This document shows positions 7,144-15,727 of a stretch of 15,775 bases of DNA, piece by piece (positions within the stretch are counted from its first letter, which is position 1; the number at the start of each line of letters is the position of its first letter). Both the position numbers and the translations under genes were made by a program. Origin of the DNA: Marinospirillum sp. (lineage in GTDB: Bacteria > Pseudomonadota > Gammaproteobacteria > Pseudomonadales > Halomonadaceae); the NCBI GenBank assembly GCA_007119985.1, contig SKOQ01000012.1:1-15775 (forward strand), written 5' to 3'. The notes beneath the pieces are model-generated. The model was given only the letters and a program-made list of their open reading frames with translations, made no database searches and had not been told where the DNA came from.

Positions 7144-7224
7144 ATGCTACTGATCGGTTTATTGGTGTTCATGATGGTCATGGGAGCCATTTGGACCATC
7201 CTCAGTTGGAGTGAAAAACTATGA
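7144..7224 (+). CDS. Small 26-aa membrane peptide between kdpF and kdpA
   Basis: A 26-residue hydrophobic peptide with a single predicted helix, LLIGLLVFMMVMGAIWTIL, and a short polar tail SWSEKL. AGAGG at 7131-7135, inside the end of kdpF, lies 8 nt before the ATG. Its stop overlaps the kdpA start as ATGA, a classic translational-coupling arrangement. It is not a second KdpF: the NPExF tail is missing. I do not recognise the family. Context suggests an accessory subunit or assembly aid of the Kdp pump, or simply a coupling leader that delivers ribosomes to kdpA. Confidence 0.65.
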   Translation: MLLIGLLVFMMVMGAIWTILSWSEKL

Positions 7225-8924
7225 CAGAGATTTTTCTCACTTACAGTCTCGCCTTACTTTTGGCTTGGCCTTTAGGTCGTTATATAGCAGGTGTTTTTGC
7301 TGAAGGTCCTGGTCCTGGAGCCAAAGTCTTTATGCCGTTGGAAAACGGGCTTTATCGACTGATGGGCGTGAATGGTCATCAGAGTATGCACTGGTTGCAC
7401 TATGCGAAGTCTCTCCTTCTTTTGCACCTCTTTCTTGGTGCCATGATTTTTCTCCTACTGATGTTCCAAGGTGTTTTGCCGCTGAACCCAGATTCGGCTC
7501 CAGGTATGAGCTGGGATTTAGCCTTACACACCACCGTTTCTTTTTTAACCAATACGAATCAGCAGCACTATTCAGGGCAAGCGCAGCTATCTTTCTTAGC
7601 GCATACCCTCGGTATCGTCACTTTGCAGTTTGTGACGCCTGCAGCGGGTATGGCGGCTTTGTTTGCTATCTTGCGTGCACTTTTTGCAGGTGTAAAAAAG
7701 TCAGATCAGGATGAGTCAGGTGTTGGTAATTTTTATCGTGATCTGACGCGTGGCCTTGTTCGTGTTTTATTACCCTTGGCCTTGATCAGTGCATTGTTGC
7801 TGACCTGGCAAGGTGTCCCCGCGACTTGGCAGGGCGCTGCTCAGGTTCAGGTTGTTGATTCTTCAGTAGAAATGCAAGAGCAGCAGATTCCCCTTGGCCC
7901 TGTAGCCAGTATGGTCGCGATCAAACAGCTAGGGACGAATGGTGGTGGCTGGTATGGTCCCAACTCTTCTGTGCCTCTTGAGAACCCCACACCTTTATCG
8001 AATTTAATCCAAACCCTATCACTGGTTTTGATTCCTATTGCGCTTGTTTTTGCCTTAGGTCTGTTTAGCGGTCGCCAGCGTCTCACCTGGATGGTGTTGA
8101 CGGTGATGCTCGGTCTTTCTGTCGCCTCAACCAGCCTAGCAGTCTATTCAGAGCTGCAGCCCAACCCCGCTATGGCTTCACTCAGTGATGGGCCTAACAT
8201 GGAAGGTAAAGAAGTTCGTTTTGGTCCTTATGCCACCGCGCTTTGGGCGAGCTGGACTACGCAAACCTCGAATGGCTCAGTCAATGGGATGCACGACAGT
8301 CTGAACCCTCTCGGTGGTTTGGCAACCTTGATGAACATGTTCGTGAATGCGACTTTCGGTGGTATAGGGGTCGGCATGATCGGCTTCTTGGTGTTCACCC
8401 TTTTGGCCGCCTTCTTAGGGTCGCTGATGGTCGGGCGGCGTCCTACCTTGTTTGGAAAGGCCGTTGAAACGAGAGAGATTAAAATCCTTGCACTCATCCT
8501 ACTCTTGCAACCGATCGTGATTCTTGGTTTAACCGCATTGACCTTTGCTTTACCCGGAGTCTCAGGTATCACCAATCCTGGTTTTCATGGGGTGAGTCAG
8601 GTTCTCTACGAATACACCTCGGCCTTTGCTAATAATGGTTCAGGCTTTGAAGGGCTGGATGATGATTCTGTCTGGTGGAATGTCACTTGTGTCATTGCAC
8701 TCGCGTTTGGCCGCTTCTTGCCGATGCTCCTTCCGCTCGCGCTGGCCTCTTCTTTGATGCAGAAAAAGTCCTTGGCGGCGAGTGACTCTAACCTCAATGT
8801 CGAAACCCCTATTTTTATTGTTTTTCTGATGGCTGTGATGTTGATGTTCGCCTTGTTGAGCTTCCTGCCAGTGCTGGTGCTGGGCCCCATCGCTGAACAT
8901 CTCACGCTGATGCAAATCGGTTAA
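7221..8924 (+). CDS. kdpA: K+-transporting ATPase subunit KdpA
   Basis: The 567-residue K+-binding, channel-like subunit of the Kdp pump, about ten residues longer than E. coli KdpA. The four filter loops are in order: TNTNQQHYSG (N111-G119), TNGGGWYG (G241-G246), NATFGGIGVG (376-385) and ANNGSGFEGL (from about 470). The second loop carries Trp-Tyr where E. coli has Phe-Phe. Hydrophobic helices fill the rest. The ATG overlaps the stop of the preceding small gene by 4 nt, so no separate ribosome site is needed. It passes K+ to KdpB through an inter-subunit tunnel, as established for the family. Confidence 0.97.
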   Translation: MTEIFLTYSLALLLAWPLGRYIAGVFAEGPGPGAKVFMPLENGLYRLMGVNGHQSMHWLHYAKSLLLLHLFLGAMIFLLLMFQGVLPLNPDSAPGMSWDLALHTTVSFLTNTNQQHYSGQAQLSFLAHTLGIVTLQFVTPAAGMAALFAILRALFAGVKKSDQDESGVGNFYRDLTRGLVRVLLPLALISALLLTWQGVPATWQGAAQVQVVDSSVEMQEQQIPLGPVASMVAIKQLGTNGGGWYGPNSSVPLENPTPLSNLIQTLSLVLIPIALVFALGLFSGRQRLTWMVLTVMLGLSVASTSLAVYSELQPNPAMASLSDGPNMEGKEVRFGPYATALWASWTTQTSNGSVNGMHDSLNPLGGLATLMNMFVNATFGGIGVGMIGFLVFTLLAAFLGSLMVGRRPTLFGKAVETREIKILALILLLQPIVILGLTALTFALPGVSGITNPGFHGVSQVLYEYTSAFANNGSGFEGLDDDSVWWNVTCVIALAFGRFLPMLLPLALASSLMQKKSLAASDSNLNVETPIFIVFLMAVMLMFALLSFLPVLVLGPIAEHLTLMQIG

Positions 8925-8935
8925 TGGAGCAGATT

Positions 8936-10960
8936 ATGAATCGTCATCAAGTAGAAAAAAATCCAGTAAAGGGGCTCTCTTGGCAAGAGCTGATTAAAGG
9001 CAGTTTGCTGCGTTTGCATCCCGGCCACCTTTATCGTCAACCAGTGATGCTTGTGGTGGGTTTAGGGATAGTGATTTCGGCCTTGTTTAGCATGCAGCAT
9101 TTACTGCAAGGACAAAGCTGGGGTTTAGAGTTCAGTATCACCCTGATCCTGCTTTTTACGTTGCTATTTGCTAATGCCGCTGAAACCCTGGCAGAGGCCC
9201 GAGGAAAGGCGCAGGCTTCGAGCCTCAAAGCGGCTCGCGATGACCTCAAGGCTTTACGTCAGACGCCTCAGGGTGCTTTAGAGTATGTTGCAGCCAGTCA
9301 GCTGCGCCGTGGTGATGTGATTCAAGTGAAGGCGCAGGAAATTATTCCTGCTGATGGTGAAATCATTCAAGGCGCGGCCACGATAAATGAATCTGCGATC
9401 ACCGGTGAATCTGCACCTGTCATTCGCGAAGCGGGTACAGATAATTCAGGGGTCAGTGCAGGTACCAAGGTGCTGACAAACAGTATTTTGGTGCGAGTGA
9501 GCCATGACCCTGGATCGAGCTTGCTGGATCGCATGATTGCTCTGGTCGAAGGTGCGCAGCGCCAAAAAACACCCAATGAGCTGGCGCTCTCTGTATTGAT
9601 CTCCGCGCTCACGCTGATCTTCCTGCTGGTGGTTGTGTCTTTGATGCCTATAGGTCATTACCTAGGTATTAGCCTTTCGATTCCTGTTTTGGTTGCTCTT
9701 TTAGTGTGCTTGATTCCCACAACGATTGGCGCACTGCTGCCAGCGATTGGGATTGCGGGTATGGATCGCGCTTTAAAAGCCAATTTGATTGCCAAATCAG
9801 GTAAGGCTGTTGAGATCGCTGGCTCGGTGGATGTGCTGCTACTCGATAAAACTGGCACGATCACACTGGGTGATCGCCATGCCAATGAAATGCTGCCACT
9901 CGGTGTGAGTAAGCAGGTTTTTTATGAGGCGGCTTATCTTTCTTCTTTGGCCGATCCAACGCCAGAAGGCAAATCGATTGTTGAGTTTATCGAGCAGGAA
10001 GGCGTGCGTATTGAGGCGACCCAAGAAGCACAATTTATCGAATTTAGCGCTGAAACGCGGATGTCGGGTGTTGATTTAGCGGATGGGCGCTCGATTCGTA
10101 AAGGTGCAGTCGATGCTGTTTCTCGCTGGGTCAAAAAGCAAGGTGGTCATTTACCTTCATTTATGGAGGAAGAAGTCGAACGTATAGCACGTTCGGGTGC
10201 TACGCCGCTTGCGGTCGCGATTGATGATCAGCTTGTGGGGGTGATTGCTCTTGCGGACATCATTAAATCCGGTATTCAGGAGCGCTTTGCTAAGCTTCGT
10301 CTGCTGGGTATTAAAACCATCATGGTGACAGGGGATAACCCCTTGACAGCGGCTGCCATCGCAGCAGAAGCCGGGGTCGATGATTTTATCGCTGAAGCCA
10401 CACCTGAGAAAAAACTACAGGTGATTCGTGATCATCAGCAACAAGGTCAACTGGTTGCAATGGTTGGCGATGGCACCAATGATGCACCAGCCTTAGCGCA
10501 GGCAGATCTTGGTTTGGCGATGAACTCAGGGACGCAGGCAGCGCGTGAGGCAGGCAATCTGGTCGATTTAGATTCCAATCCAGGTAAGTTGCTTGATGTG
10601 GTTGAGATAGGTAAACAGCTGCTAGTCACTCGGGGTGCCTTGACCACCTTCTCGCTGACCAATGATGTTGCCAAGTACTTTGTTCTCTTGCCTGCACTTT
10701 TTGCAGCGAGTTTTCCGGCCTTGGCTGGGCTGGATATTTTAAATCTCTCTAGCCCAGAGAATGCCATTCTGGCCGCAGTCATTTTTAATGCACTGATTAT
10801 TCCCGCTTTAGTGCCTTTGGCCTTAAAAGGCGTGCGTGTGAAAGCATTAAAGACAGATCAGCTGTTCCGTAATAATCTGATTTATTTTGGTTTAGGTGGT
10901 TTAATTCTGCCTTTTATCGCGATTAAGTGCATCGATCTTATACTCGCAGCTGTTATTTGA
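8936..10960 (+). CDS. kdpB: K+-transporting P-type ATPase subunit KdpB
   Basis: The 674-residue catalytic subunit, a P-type ATPase. Visible motifs: TGES in the actuator domain (156-159, whose serine is the inhibitory phosphorylation site in E. coli), DKTGT with the phosphorylated Asp304, GDGTND in the P domain (D512), and NDVAK in a late membrane helix (D577 and K580, matching the E. coli D583/K586 coupling pair). All key residues are intact, so the pump should be active. GGAG at 8926-8929, 6 nt upstream, favours ATG 8936; an in-frame ATG at 8924, sharing one base with the kdpA stop, would add four residues but has no good ribosome site. Confidence 0.96.
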   Translation: MNRHQVEKNPVKGLSWQELIKGSLLRLHPGHLYRQPVMLVVGLGIVISALFSMQHLLQGQSWGLEFSITLILLFTLLFANAAETLAEARGKAQASSLKAARDDLKALRQTPQGALEYVAASQLRRGDVIQVKAQEIIPADGEIIQGAATINESAITGESAPVIREAGTDNSGVSAGTKVLTNSILVRVSHDPGSSLLDRMIALVEGAQRQKTPNELALSVLISALTLIFLLVVVSLMPIGHYLGISLSIPVLVALLVCLIPTTIGALLPAIGIAGMDRALKANLIAKSGKAVEIAGSVDVLLLDKTGTITLGDRHANEMLPLGVSKQVFYEAAYLSSLADPTPEGKSIVEFIEQEGVRIEATQEAQFIEFSAETRMSGVDLADGRSIRKGAVDAVSRWVKKQGGHLPSFMEEEVERIARSGATPLAVAIDDQLVGVIALADIIKSGIQERFAKLRLLGIKTIMVTGDNPLTAAAIAAEAGVDDFIAEATPEKKLQVIRDHQQQGQLVAMVGDGTNDAPALAQADLGLAMNSGTQAAREAGNLVDLDSNPGKLLDVVEIGKQLLVTRGALTTFSLTNDVAKYFVLLPALFAASFPALAGLDILNLSSPENAILAAVIFNALIIPALVPLALKGVRVKALKTDQLFRNNLIYFGLGGLILPFIAIKCIDLILAAVI

Positions 10961-10970
10961 GGGCTAAAAA

Positions 10971-11567
10971 ATGAACTCACATTTATCTTCTTCGACTTCT
11001 TTGACTCAGCAGGCTCTGATGAGCCTGCGTACAGCGCTGGTGATGGTGCTGCTGCTGGGTGGTCTTTATACGGCTGTAGCGACCCAGGTAGGAGGATGGC
11101 TTTTTCCTGAGCAGGCGCAGGGGAGTCTGATCTTGCAGGATGGCCATGTGATTGGCTCCGCTTTGGTTGCGCAACCCTTTCAGGCTGAGCATTATTTCTC
11201 CAGTCGTCCATCTGCAGCGGATTACAATCCTTTTGATGTTGGTGGGTCCAATCTTGCGCCCTCCAACCCTGAACTGGCTGAGTTAGCTTCTGCTCGGTGG
11301 GCCGCTTTATCCGTGTCTAATCAAGTGGTTCCCGCTGATCTACTGACGGCTTCAGGTTCGGGTATTGATCCTCATCTTAGCCCTGAAGCCTTGATCTTGC
11401 AGGCACCGCGTGTCGCAGCTGCTCGAAACCTCGATCTAGAGCATCTCATTGAGTTGATTCACACGCATCAAGAAGCACCAACTTGGGGTGTGCTTGGTCA
11501 AGCTAGAGTCAATGTCCTGCGGCTTAATCTCGCACTCGATCAACTTGTCGCTCAAGAGAGGGAATAG
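10971..11567 (+). CDS. kdpC: K+-transporting ATPase subunit KdpC
   Basis: The 198-residue subunit with one N-terminal membrane helix (about residues 21-39) and a periplasmic domain. Family blocks are clear: GHVIGSALVAQPF, YFSSRPSAADYNPFDVGGSN, then VPADLLTASGSGIDPHLSP and PRVAAARNL. KdpC is thought to increase K+ capture by the complex. GAGGG lies just before the ATG, and the gene starts 10 nt after kdpB. It is intact and of usual length. Confidence 0.95.
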   Translation: MNSHLSSSTSLTQQALMSLRTALVMVLLLGGLYTAVATQVGGWLFPEQAQGSLILQDGHVIGSALVAQPFQAEHYFSSRPSAADYNPFDVGGSNLAPSNPELAELASARWAALSVSNQVVPADLLTASGSGIDPHLSPEALILQAPRVAAARNLDLEHLIELIHTHQEAPTWGVLGQARVNVLRLNLALDQLVAQERE

Positions 11568-11568
11568 A

Positions 11569-14232
11569 ATGCGAGATTATGACGCTGAGCGCCCTGATCC
11601 TGATTCTTTGCTTGAATCAGTCCAAAAGGCGGCTTTAGGTCAGCTACGCATCTTCTTAGGCGCTGCACCTGGCGTAGGCAAGACCTACGCCATGCTACAA
11701 GCTGCACATGAAGCGCAAGCTGAAGGACGCGATGTGGTGATCGGTGTTGCAGAGAGCCATGATCGAGTGGAAACCCTGCGCCTCTGTGCTGGCTTGGAGC
11801 AGCTGCCTTTAAAAACCGTACACTATGCTGAAAATCAGTTTCAGGAGTTTGATCTTGAGCGTGCGCTTGAGCGTGCGCCAGAGATACTGCTGCTTGATGA
11901 AATGGCACATAGAAACTGTCCGGGCAGCTTACATCAGCGGCGTTATCAAGATATCCAAATGCTCCTCGATCAAGGCATCGAAGTGTGGACAGCAGTGAAT
12001 ATTCAGCATTTGGAAAGCTTGTCTGATGTGATTATGACGATCACAGGCATCCGCATGAAAGAAACAGTGCCCGATGCACTTTTTGACCGTGCGAATGATC
12101 TAGTACTGATTGACCTTCCGCCTAATGCGTTGATTCAACGTTTAGAGCAAGGAAAGATCTATATGCCCGAACAAGCGCAAGCTGCACTGGAGGGCTACTT
12201 CAATAGCGCCAACTTAAGTGCATTGCGCGAGCTGGCTATTCAGCAGGTCGCGGAAAGAGCAGATCAGGATGTGATCCATCTGATGCGAGAACAAGGTCAG
12301 CTGGGCCCTTGGCCAGTTCGTATGCGTCTTTTGGCTCTATTGCGTGGAGAAGCTCAAGATCTGGCTTTAATTCGGGCAGCGCGCAGAATGGCGGAGCGTC
12401 GGCAAGTTCCTTGGGAAGTGGTATTTGTTGAAGATTTGCATACCAGTGAACAGCAACGCATAGAGGTCAGCCAGGCTTATCGCCTCGCAGAACAGCTGGG
12501 AGGACAGGTTCAGCAGCTGCATGGGCAAGATCGTGTGGAGAGCTTCCTTAGCTATGCGCGCAAGGTCAATGCCAGCACTCTATTGATAGGTCGTGAAGGT
12601 TCACGCTGGTTCAAATGGCGTTCAACCGCCTATCAGCTACTTGATCAAGCCAAAGGCTTTGAACTCATTTTTACAGCGGATGAAGCTGAGCCAACAGAAA
12701 AAAAGATTACCAAAGAGGTAACGCGCTGGTGGGATTATTTCCACGCTTTCGCCGCAGTTGTGCTTGCAACGGGCCTTTCTTTTGGCTTAGTCGGCTGGTT
12801 GCCCCTGGCCAATATGTCTTTGGTTTACCTATCGACAGTGCTTTGGGTTGGGGTGAAAACGGGAGTGAAACCAGCACTGTTTGCCGCCTTAGTGAGCTTT
12901 GCCGCATATAATTTCTTCTTTACTATCCCGCGCTTTACCTTCGCGATGGAGCATCCAGAAGAGTTGCTCACTGTCGTGTTCTTCTTCTTTGTTGCACTGA
13001 TGGGTGGCCATCTTGCGGCTCAGCTGCGTCATCAGCTCTTGGCTTTACAGCGCATTAATGATCATGCTCGTCTTTTGCTGGACTTTAATCGCTCCTTGGC
13101 AGTCAGTGCAGATAAAGAAGCCCTTGGTGAGCAAGCCAGACAAGGTGTTATGAAAATGATCGGTGTGCGGACAGGGTGGGTCACGCGTTCGCAAGATGGA
13201 CATCTCAAGTTTGTCATGGCGGCAGATGATTCTTTTGATGATGATCCGCGTTTGATCGGTGCACTGAACTGGGCATTCGAATCTTGCCAGCCCTGTGGTG
13301 CAGGAACACCAACGCTGAATGCTTTGCCTTGGCGTTGCCAGCCAGTCATGATTGAAGAAAAGGTCGCGGGTGTTCTCTTATTAGAGTGGTCGCAAAAAGG
13401 TGGAGAGCAAGCGACTGAAAGCTTGTTAGAAACCTTGGTTCACTATACAAGTCAAGCCCTCGAACGTGCACAGTTGAGCCATTCCTTGGAAGCTTCGCGT
13501 GTGGCCGAAGAAACTGAGCGTTTACGCTCGGCTCTTTTGTCTTCTATTTCACATGATCTGCGCACCCCGCTCACTGCAATGATAGGTTCGGCCACTACCC
13601 TGATGACGATGCGCCAGGATTTGAGTGAAGAAGATCAAAATCTACTGCTCAGTGCGGTCTTGTCGGAAGGCCAAAGGCTCAATAGCTATATTCAAAATCT
13701 GCTCGATATGACCCGTCTGGGTCATGGTGGGCTCAAAATTGAGCGTGACTGGGTGGCGGTGGATGAGTTATTAGCTGCGGCACTGAGGCGTGTTGAAACC
13801 TCCTCATCTCACCTCAAACTGACTTGTCGTATCGAGCCTTGCTTGCCTCTGTTGCATGTTCATCCAGCCCTGATTGAGCAGGCTTTGGTGAATGTGCTTG
13901 AAAATGCCGCAAAGTTTTCGCCAGAGCAAGGTGAAGTACGCGTTGAGGCACGGCAAGAGCATGGGATGATTCGGATCGATGTCACTGATCAAGGGCCAGG
14001 TATCCCTGTTGAACATCGTGAGCGTGTTTTTGATATGTTTTTCACTGGTGAGGGTAATGATCGGGGACCTTATGGCAGCGGCTTAGGTCTTGCCATTTGT
14101 CATGGTATGATCAGTGCTCACTTTGGAAAGATAGAGGCAACATCTGGCCCACAAGGGCGCGGTGCTTGCATTCGCTTATGGTTGCCAGTTACTGAGTTAG
14201 AAGAGAGCGAGTCCGCGGATGTCAACACCTAG
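11569..14232 (+). CDS. kdpD: Sensor histidine kinase KdpD
   Basis: An 887-residue inner-membrane sensor kinase/phosphatase that controls KdpE in response to K+ limitation or osmotic signals. Order of parts: KdpD N-terminal ATP-binding domain with GAAPGVGKT (31-39) and DEMAH (110-114); a Usp-like segment (about 251-375); four membrane helices (about 391-484); a GAF-like region (about 500-640); the dimerisation domain with phospho-accepting His662 in SISHDLRTPL; and the catalytic domain with N box ENAAKFSP (778-785), DQGPGIP (807-813) and YGSGLGLAICHG (835-846). E. coli KdpD is 894 aa. ATG 11569 lies 1 nt after kdpC, with AGAGAGGG upstream; the frame opens earlier inside kdpC. Oddities: the usual DELAHTNAPG reads DEMAHRNCPG, and the sensor region holds C573-Q-P-C576. 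Confidence 0.96.
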   Translation: MRDYDAERPDPDSLLESVQKAALGQLRIFLGAAPGVGKTYAMLQAAHEAQAEGRDVVIGVAESHDRVETLRLCAGLEQLPLKTVHYAENQFQEFDLERALERAPEILLLDEMAHRNCPGSLHQRRYQDIQMLLDQGIEVWTAVNIQHLESLSDVIMTITGIRMKETVPDALFDRANDLVLIDLPPNALIQRLEQGKIYMPEQAQAALEGYFNSANLSALRELAIQQVAERADQDVIHLMREQGQLGPWPVRMRLLALLRGEAQDLALIRAARRMAERRQVPWEVVFVEDLHTSEQQRIEVSQAYRLAEQLGGQVQQLHGQDRVESFLSYARKVNASTLLIGREGSRWFKWRSTAYQLLDQAKGFELIFTADEAEPTEKKITKEVTRWWDYFHAFAAVVLATGLSFGLVGWLPLANMSLVYLSTVLWVGVKTGVKPALFAALVSFAAYNFFFTIPRFTFAMEHPEELLTVVFFFFVALMGGHLAAQLRHQLLALQRINDHARLLLDFNRSLAVSADKEALGEQARQGVMKMIGVRTGWVTRSQDGHLKFVMAADDSFDDDPRLIGALNWAFESCQPCGAGTPTLNALPWRCQPVMIEEKVAGVLLLEWSQKGGEQATESLLETLVHYTSQALERAQLSHSLEASRVAEETERLRSALLSSISHDLRTPLTAMIGSATTLMTMRQDLSEEDQNLLLSAVLSEGQRLNSYIQNLLDMTRLGHGGLKIERDWVAVDELLAAALRRVETSSSHLKLTCRIEPCLPLLHVHPALIEQALVNVLENAAKFSPEQGEVRVEARQEHGMIRIDVTDQGPGIPVEHRERVFDMFFTGEGNDRGPYGSGLGLAICHGMISAHFGKIEATSGPQGRGACIRLWLPVTELEESESADVNT

Positions 14233-14263
14233 ATTGCTGGCCTATCGATGCTGAGATAAATGA

Positions 14264-14956
14264 ATGCCGCGCATTTTGATTATTGATGATGAAAAACAAA
14301 TTCGCCTGTTTCTCCGGGTGAGTTTAAAAGCACAAGGCTATGAGGTGATTGAAGCGGCAACGGCTGAAGAAGGCCTTGCCGCTTTAGCACTTCATACTCC
14401 AGATTTGCTGATTCTCGATTTAGGCCTGCCTGATCAAGATGGGCAGGAGGCATTAAAGGCACTACGTGAGTGGAGTCAGGTGCCAGTGATTGTTTTATCT
14501 GTTAGAAGCGACGAAGCGGGTAAGGTCAGAGCCTTAGATGCAGGTGCCAATGATTATGTGACCAAACCCTTCGGTATTCAGGAGCTGCTGGCGCGTATTC
14601 GTAATTTAACGCGGCCACTTCATGCCTCTGCAGGGGAAACCGTGACAAAGCTGCAAGTGGGCGCTCTGCAGCTCGACCCGCTGGCGCATCAGGTCAACCT
14701 GGCAGGACAAAATATCAAGCTCACACCCAAGGAATTTGCTGTATTAAAAAGCCTGATGACTCACCCAGGTCGGGTCTTCACCCAGACTTTTTTATTGCGT
14801 GAACACTGGGGGCCAACGCATACCGAAGACAGTCAGTATCTGCGTGTTCTGATTGGTCGATTGAGATCCAAGCTGGGTGATGATCCGACCCAGCCCAGTC
14901 TGATTGCAACTGAACCAGGTGTCGGTTATCGGCTTCTTATCCAAGATGAGATCTAA
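14264..14956 (+). CDS. kdpE: Response regulator KdpE
   Basis: A 230-residue OmpR-type transcription factor, the partner of KdpD. The receiver domain shows acidic pocket D8-D9, phospho-acceptor Asp52 in LLILDLGLPD, and the conserved Lys in VTKPFG. The C-terminal winged-helix part runs from about residue 127 (LQVGALQLDP) to GVGYRLL. When phosphorylated it should activate kdp by binding the repeats at 6946-6967. A 31-nt gap separates it from kdpD, wider than elsewhere in the operon, and the ribosome site is weak (a GAGA-type match only), so KdpE may be made at low level. It converges with the CBS gene 9 nt away, with no clear terminator between. Confidence 0.95.
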   Translation: MPRILIIDDEKQIRLFLRVSLKAQGYEVIEAATAEEGLAALALHTPDLLILDLGLPDQDGQEALKALREWSQVPVIVLSVRSDEAGKVRALDAGANDYVTKPFGIQELLARIRNLTRPLHASAGETVTKLQVGALQLDPLAHQVNLAGQNIKLTPKEFAVLKSLMTHPGRVFTQTFLLREHWGPTHTEDSQYLRVLIGRLRSKLGDDPTQPSLIATEPGVGYRLLIQDEI

Positions 14957-14965
14957 AGCCTGCTC

Positions 14966-15364
14966 TTAAGCTAAGCCTTTCAAAACCAGCTCTTCGTAGC
15001 TGACAAACCCTAAGACTTCATCCGCACTGTCAATAACAGGCGCCATGGCTAAACCAAAGCGATGAAAGAGCCGCGCACAATAGCGAACTTGCATATCCGG
15101 CTTCACGCTTAAGACGGGCTTAGACATAATTTCATACACATTGACTCGCTCAGGTGCCTTATTGGCAGCGAGTACCTTCTTGGCGATATCAGAGAGCAGT
15201 ACGAGACCATATTCATCATCTTGGCTGCGCTTTTTGATGATCAGCAGCTGAGCGTTTTGAGTCTTCATCAGCTGTAGTGCATCCGCAACGGTGGTCAGGC
15301 CATCAATCATAATACAGCCACTATGCATAACATCTCTGACGCGAACGAGGGGCATATTGCTCAT
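14966..15364 (-). CDS. Tandem CBS domain protein
   Basis: A 132-residue cytoplasmic protein consisting of two CBS motifs (about residues 8-65 and 75-130): VRDVMHSGCIMIDGLTTVAD with LVLLSDIAKKVL, then VYEIMSKPVLSVKPDMQVRY with APVIDSADEVLGFVSYEELV. CBS pairs bind adenine nucleotides such as AMP or ATP and act as energy or ionic-strength sensors of transporters and enzymes. No effector domain is attached. GGAAGG on the minus strand sits 6 nt from the ATG. It follows the P-II-like gene by 12 nt, so the two are cotranscribed. Target unknown. Confidence 0.88.
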   Translation of the reverse strand: MSNMPLVRVRDVMHSGCIMIDGLTTVADALQLMKTQNAQLLIIKKRSQDDEYGLVLLSDIAKKVLAANKAPERVNVYEIMSKPVLSVKPDMQVRYCARLFHRFGLAMAPVIDSADEVLGFVSYEELVLKGLA

Positions 15365-15376
15365 AAAGAACCTTCC

Positions 15377-15727
15377 TTATTGGTGAGATTTAAAGCTTTC
15401 TTCAAGTGTTTCGATCTGATGTTTCACACCCACCGCATCTTCAACATCAATTTGCAGTGCGATACCCGTGCCAGGGGAGTCATCAAATTCACCGACTTCG
15501 GCTAGGGTTTCTAAAATCTGGCGACAACGATGCTCCTCGACTAAAAAGAGCAGTACATCGCGTGCAGAAGTAATCTCCAAACCAAAAATACCGCGTGTTT
15601 TTTTCAGGCCTTCACCGCGTGCATTATTGATGATGGTGGCCCCTGTCGCCCCTGCCGCACGCGCGGCATCCAATAGCGCATCCGTTTTATCATCATCAGC
15701 AAAGGCAAGAATTAACTTAAAGCGCAT
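15377..15727 (-). CDS. P-II-like family protein
   Basis: A 116-residue protein related to the P-II signalling family (GlnB/GlnK fold). It opens with RFKLILAFADDDKTDALLDA and has AGATGATIINNARGEG, where P-II proteins lead into the T-loop. It ends with GEFDDSPGTGIALQIDVEDA in place of the usual nucleotide-binding B-loop. The T-loop is short and carries no Tyr at the uridylylation site, so GlnD control is unlikely; a role as a dedicated regulator of a membrane partner is more plausible. ATG 15727 is preferred to the adjacent 15730 because GGAG is 6 nt rather than 3 nt away. It lies upstream of the CBS gene in a shared transcript. Ligand unknown. Confidence 0.82.
   Translation of the reverse strand: MRFKLILAFADDDKTDALLDAARAAGATGATIINNARGEGLKKTRGIFGLEITSARDVLLFLVEEHRCRQILETLAEVGEFDDSPGTGIALQIDVEDAVGVKHQIETLEESFKSHQ

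Noticed and set aside
7030..7224. A 64-codon frame covering the small gene before kdpA
   Set aside because: Its first 38 codons run out of frame across kdpF, are not membrane-like and have no ribosome site of note. The downstream ATG at 7144, with AGAGG before it, explains the hydrophobic part better.
7221..14232. Possible horizontal transfer of kdp, because kdpA seems more T-rich at third positions than trkA
   Set aside because: Impression by eye only; no mobile-element remnants, repeats or integrase at either border, and the difference was not computed.
14957..14965. Terminator between convergent kdpE and the CBS gene
   Set aside because: I looked for a bidirectional hairpin around 14950-14985; similar-looking AAAGCC and GCCTTT do not pair as an inverted repeat.
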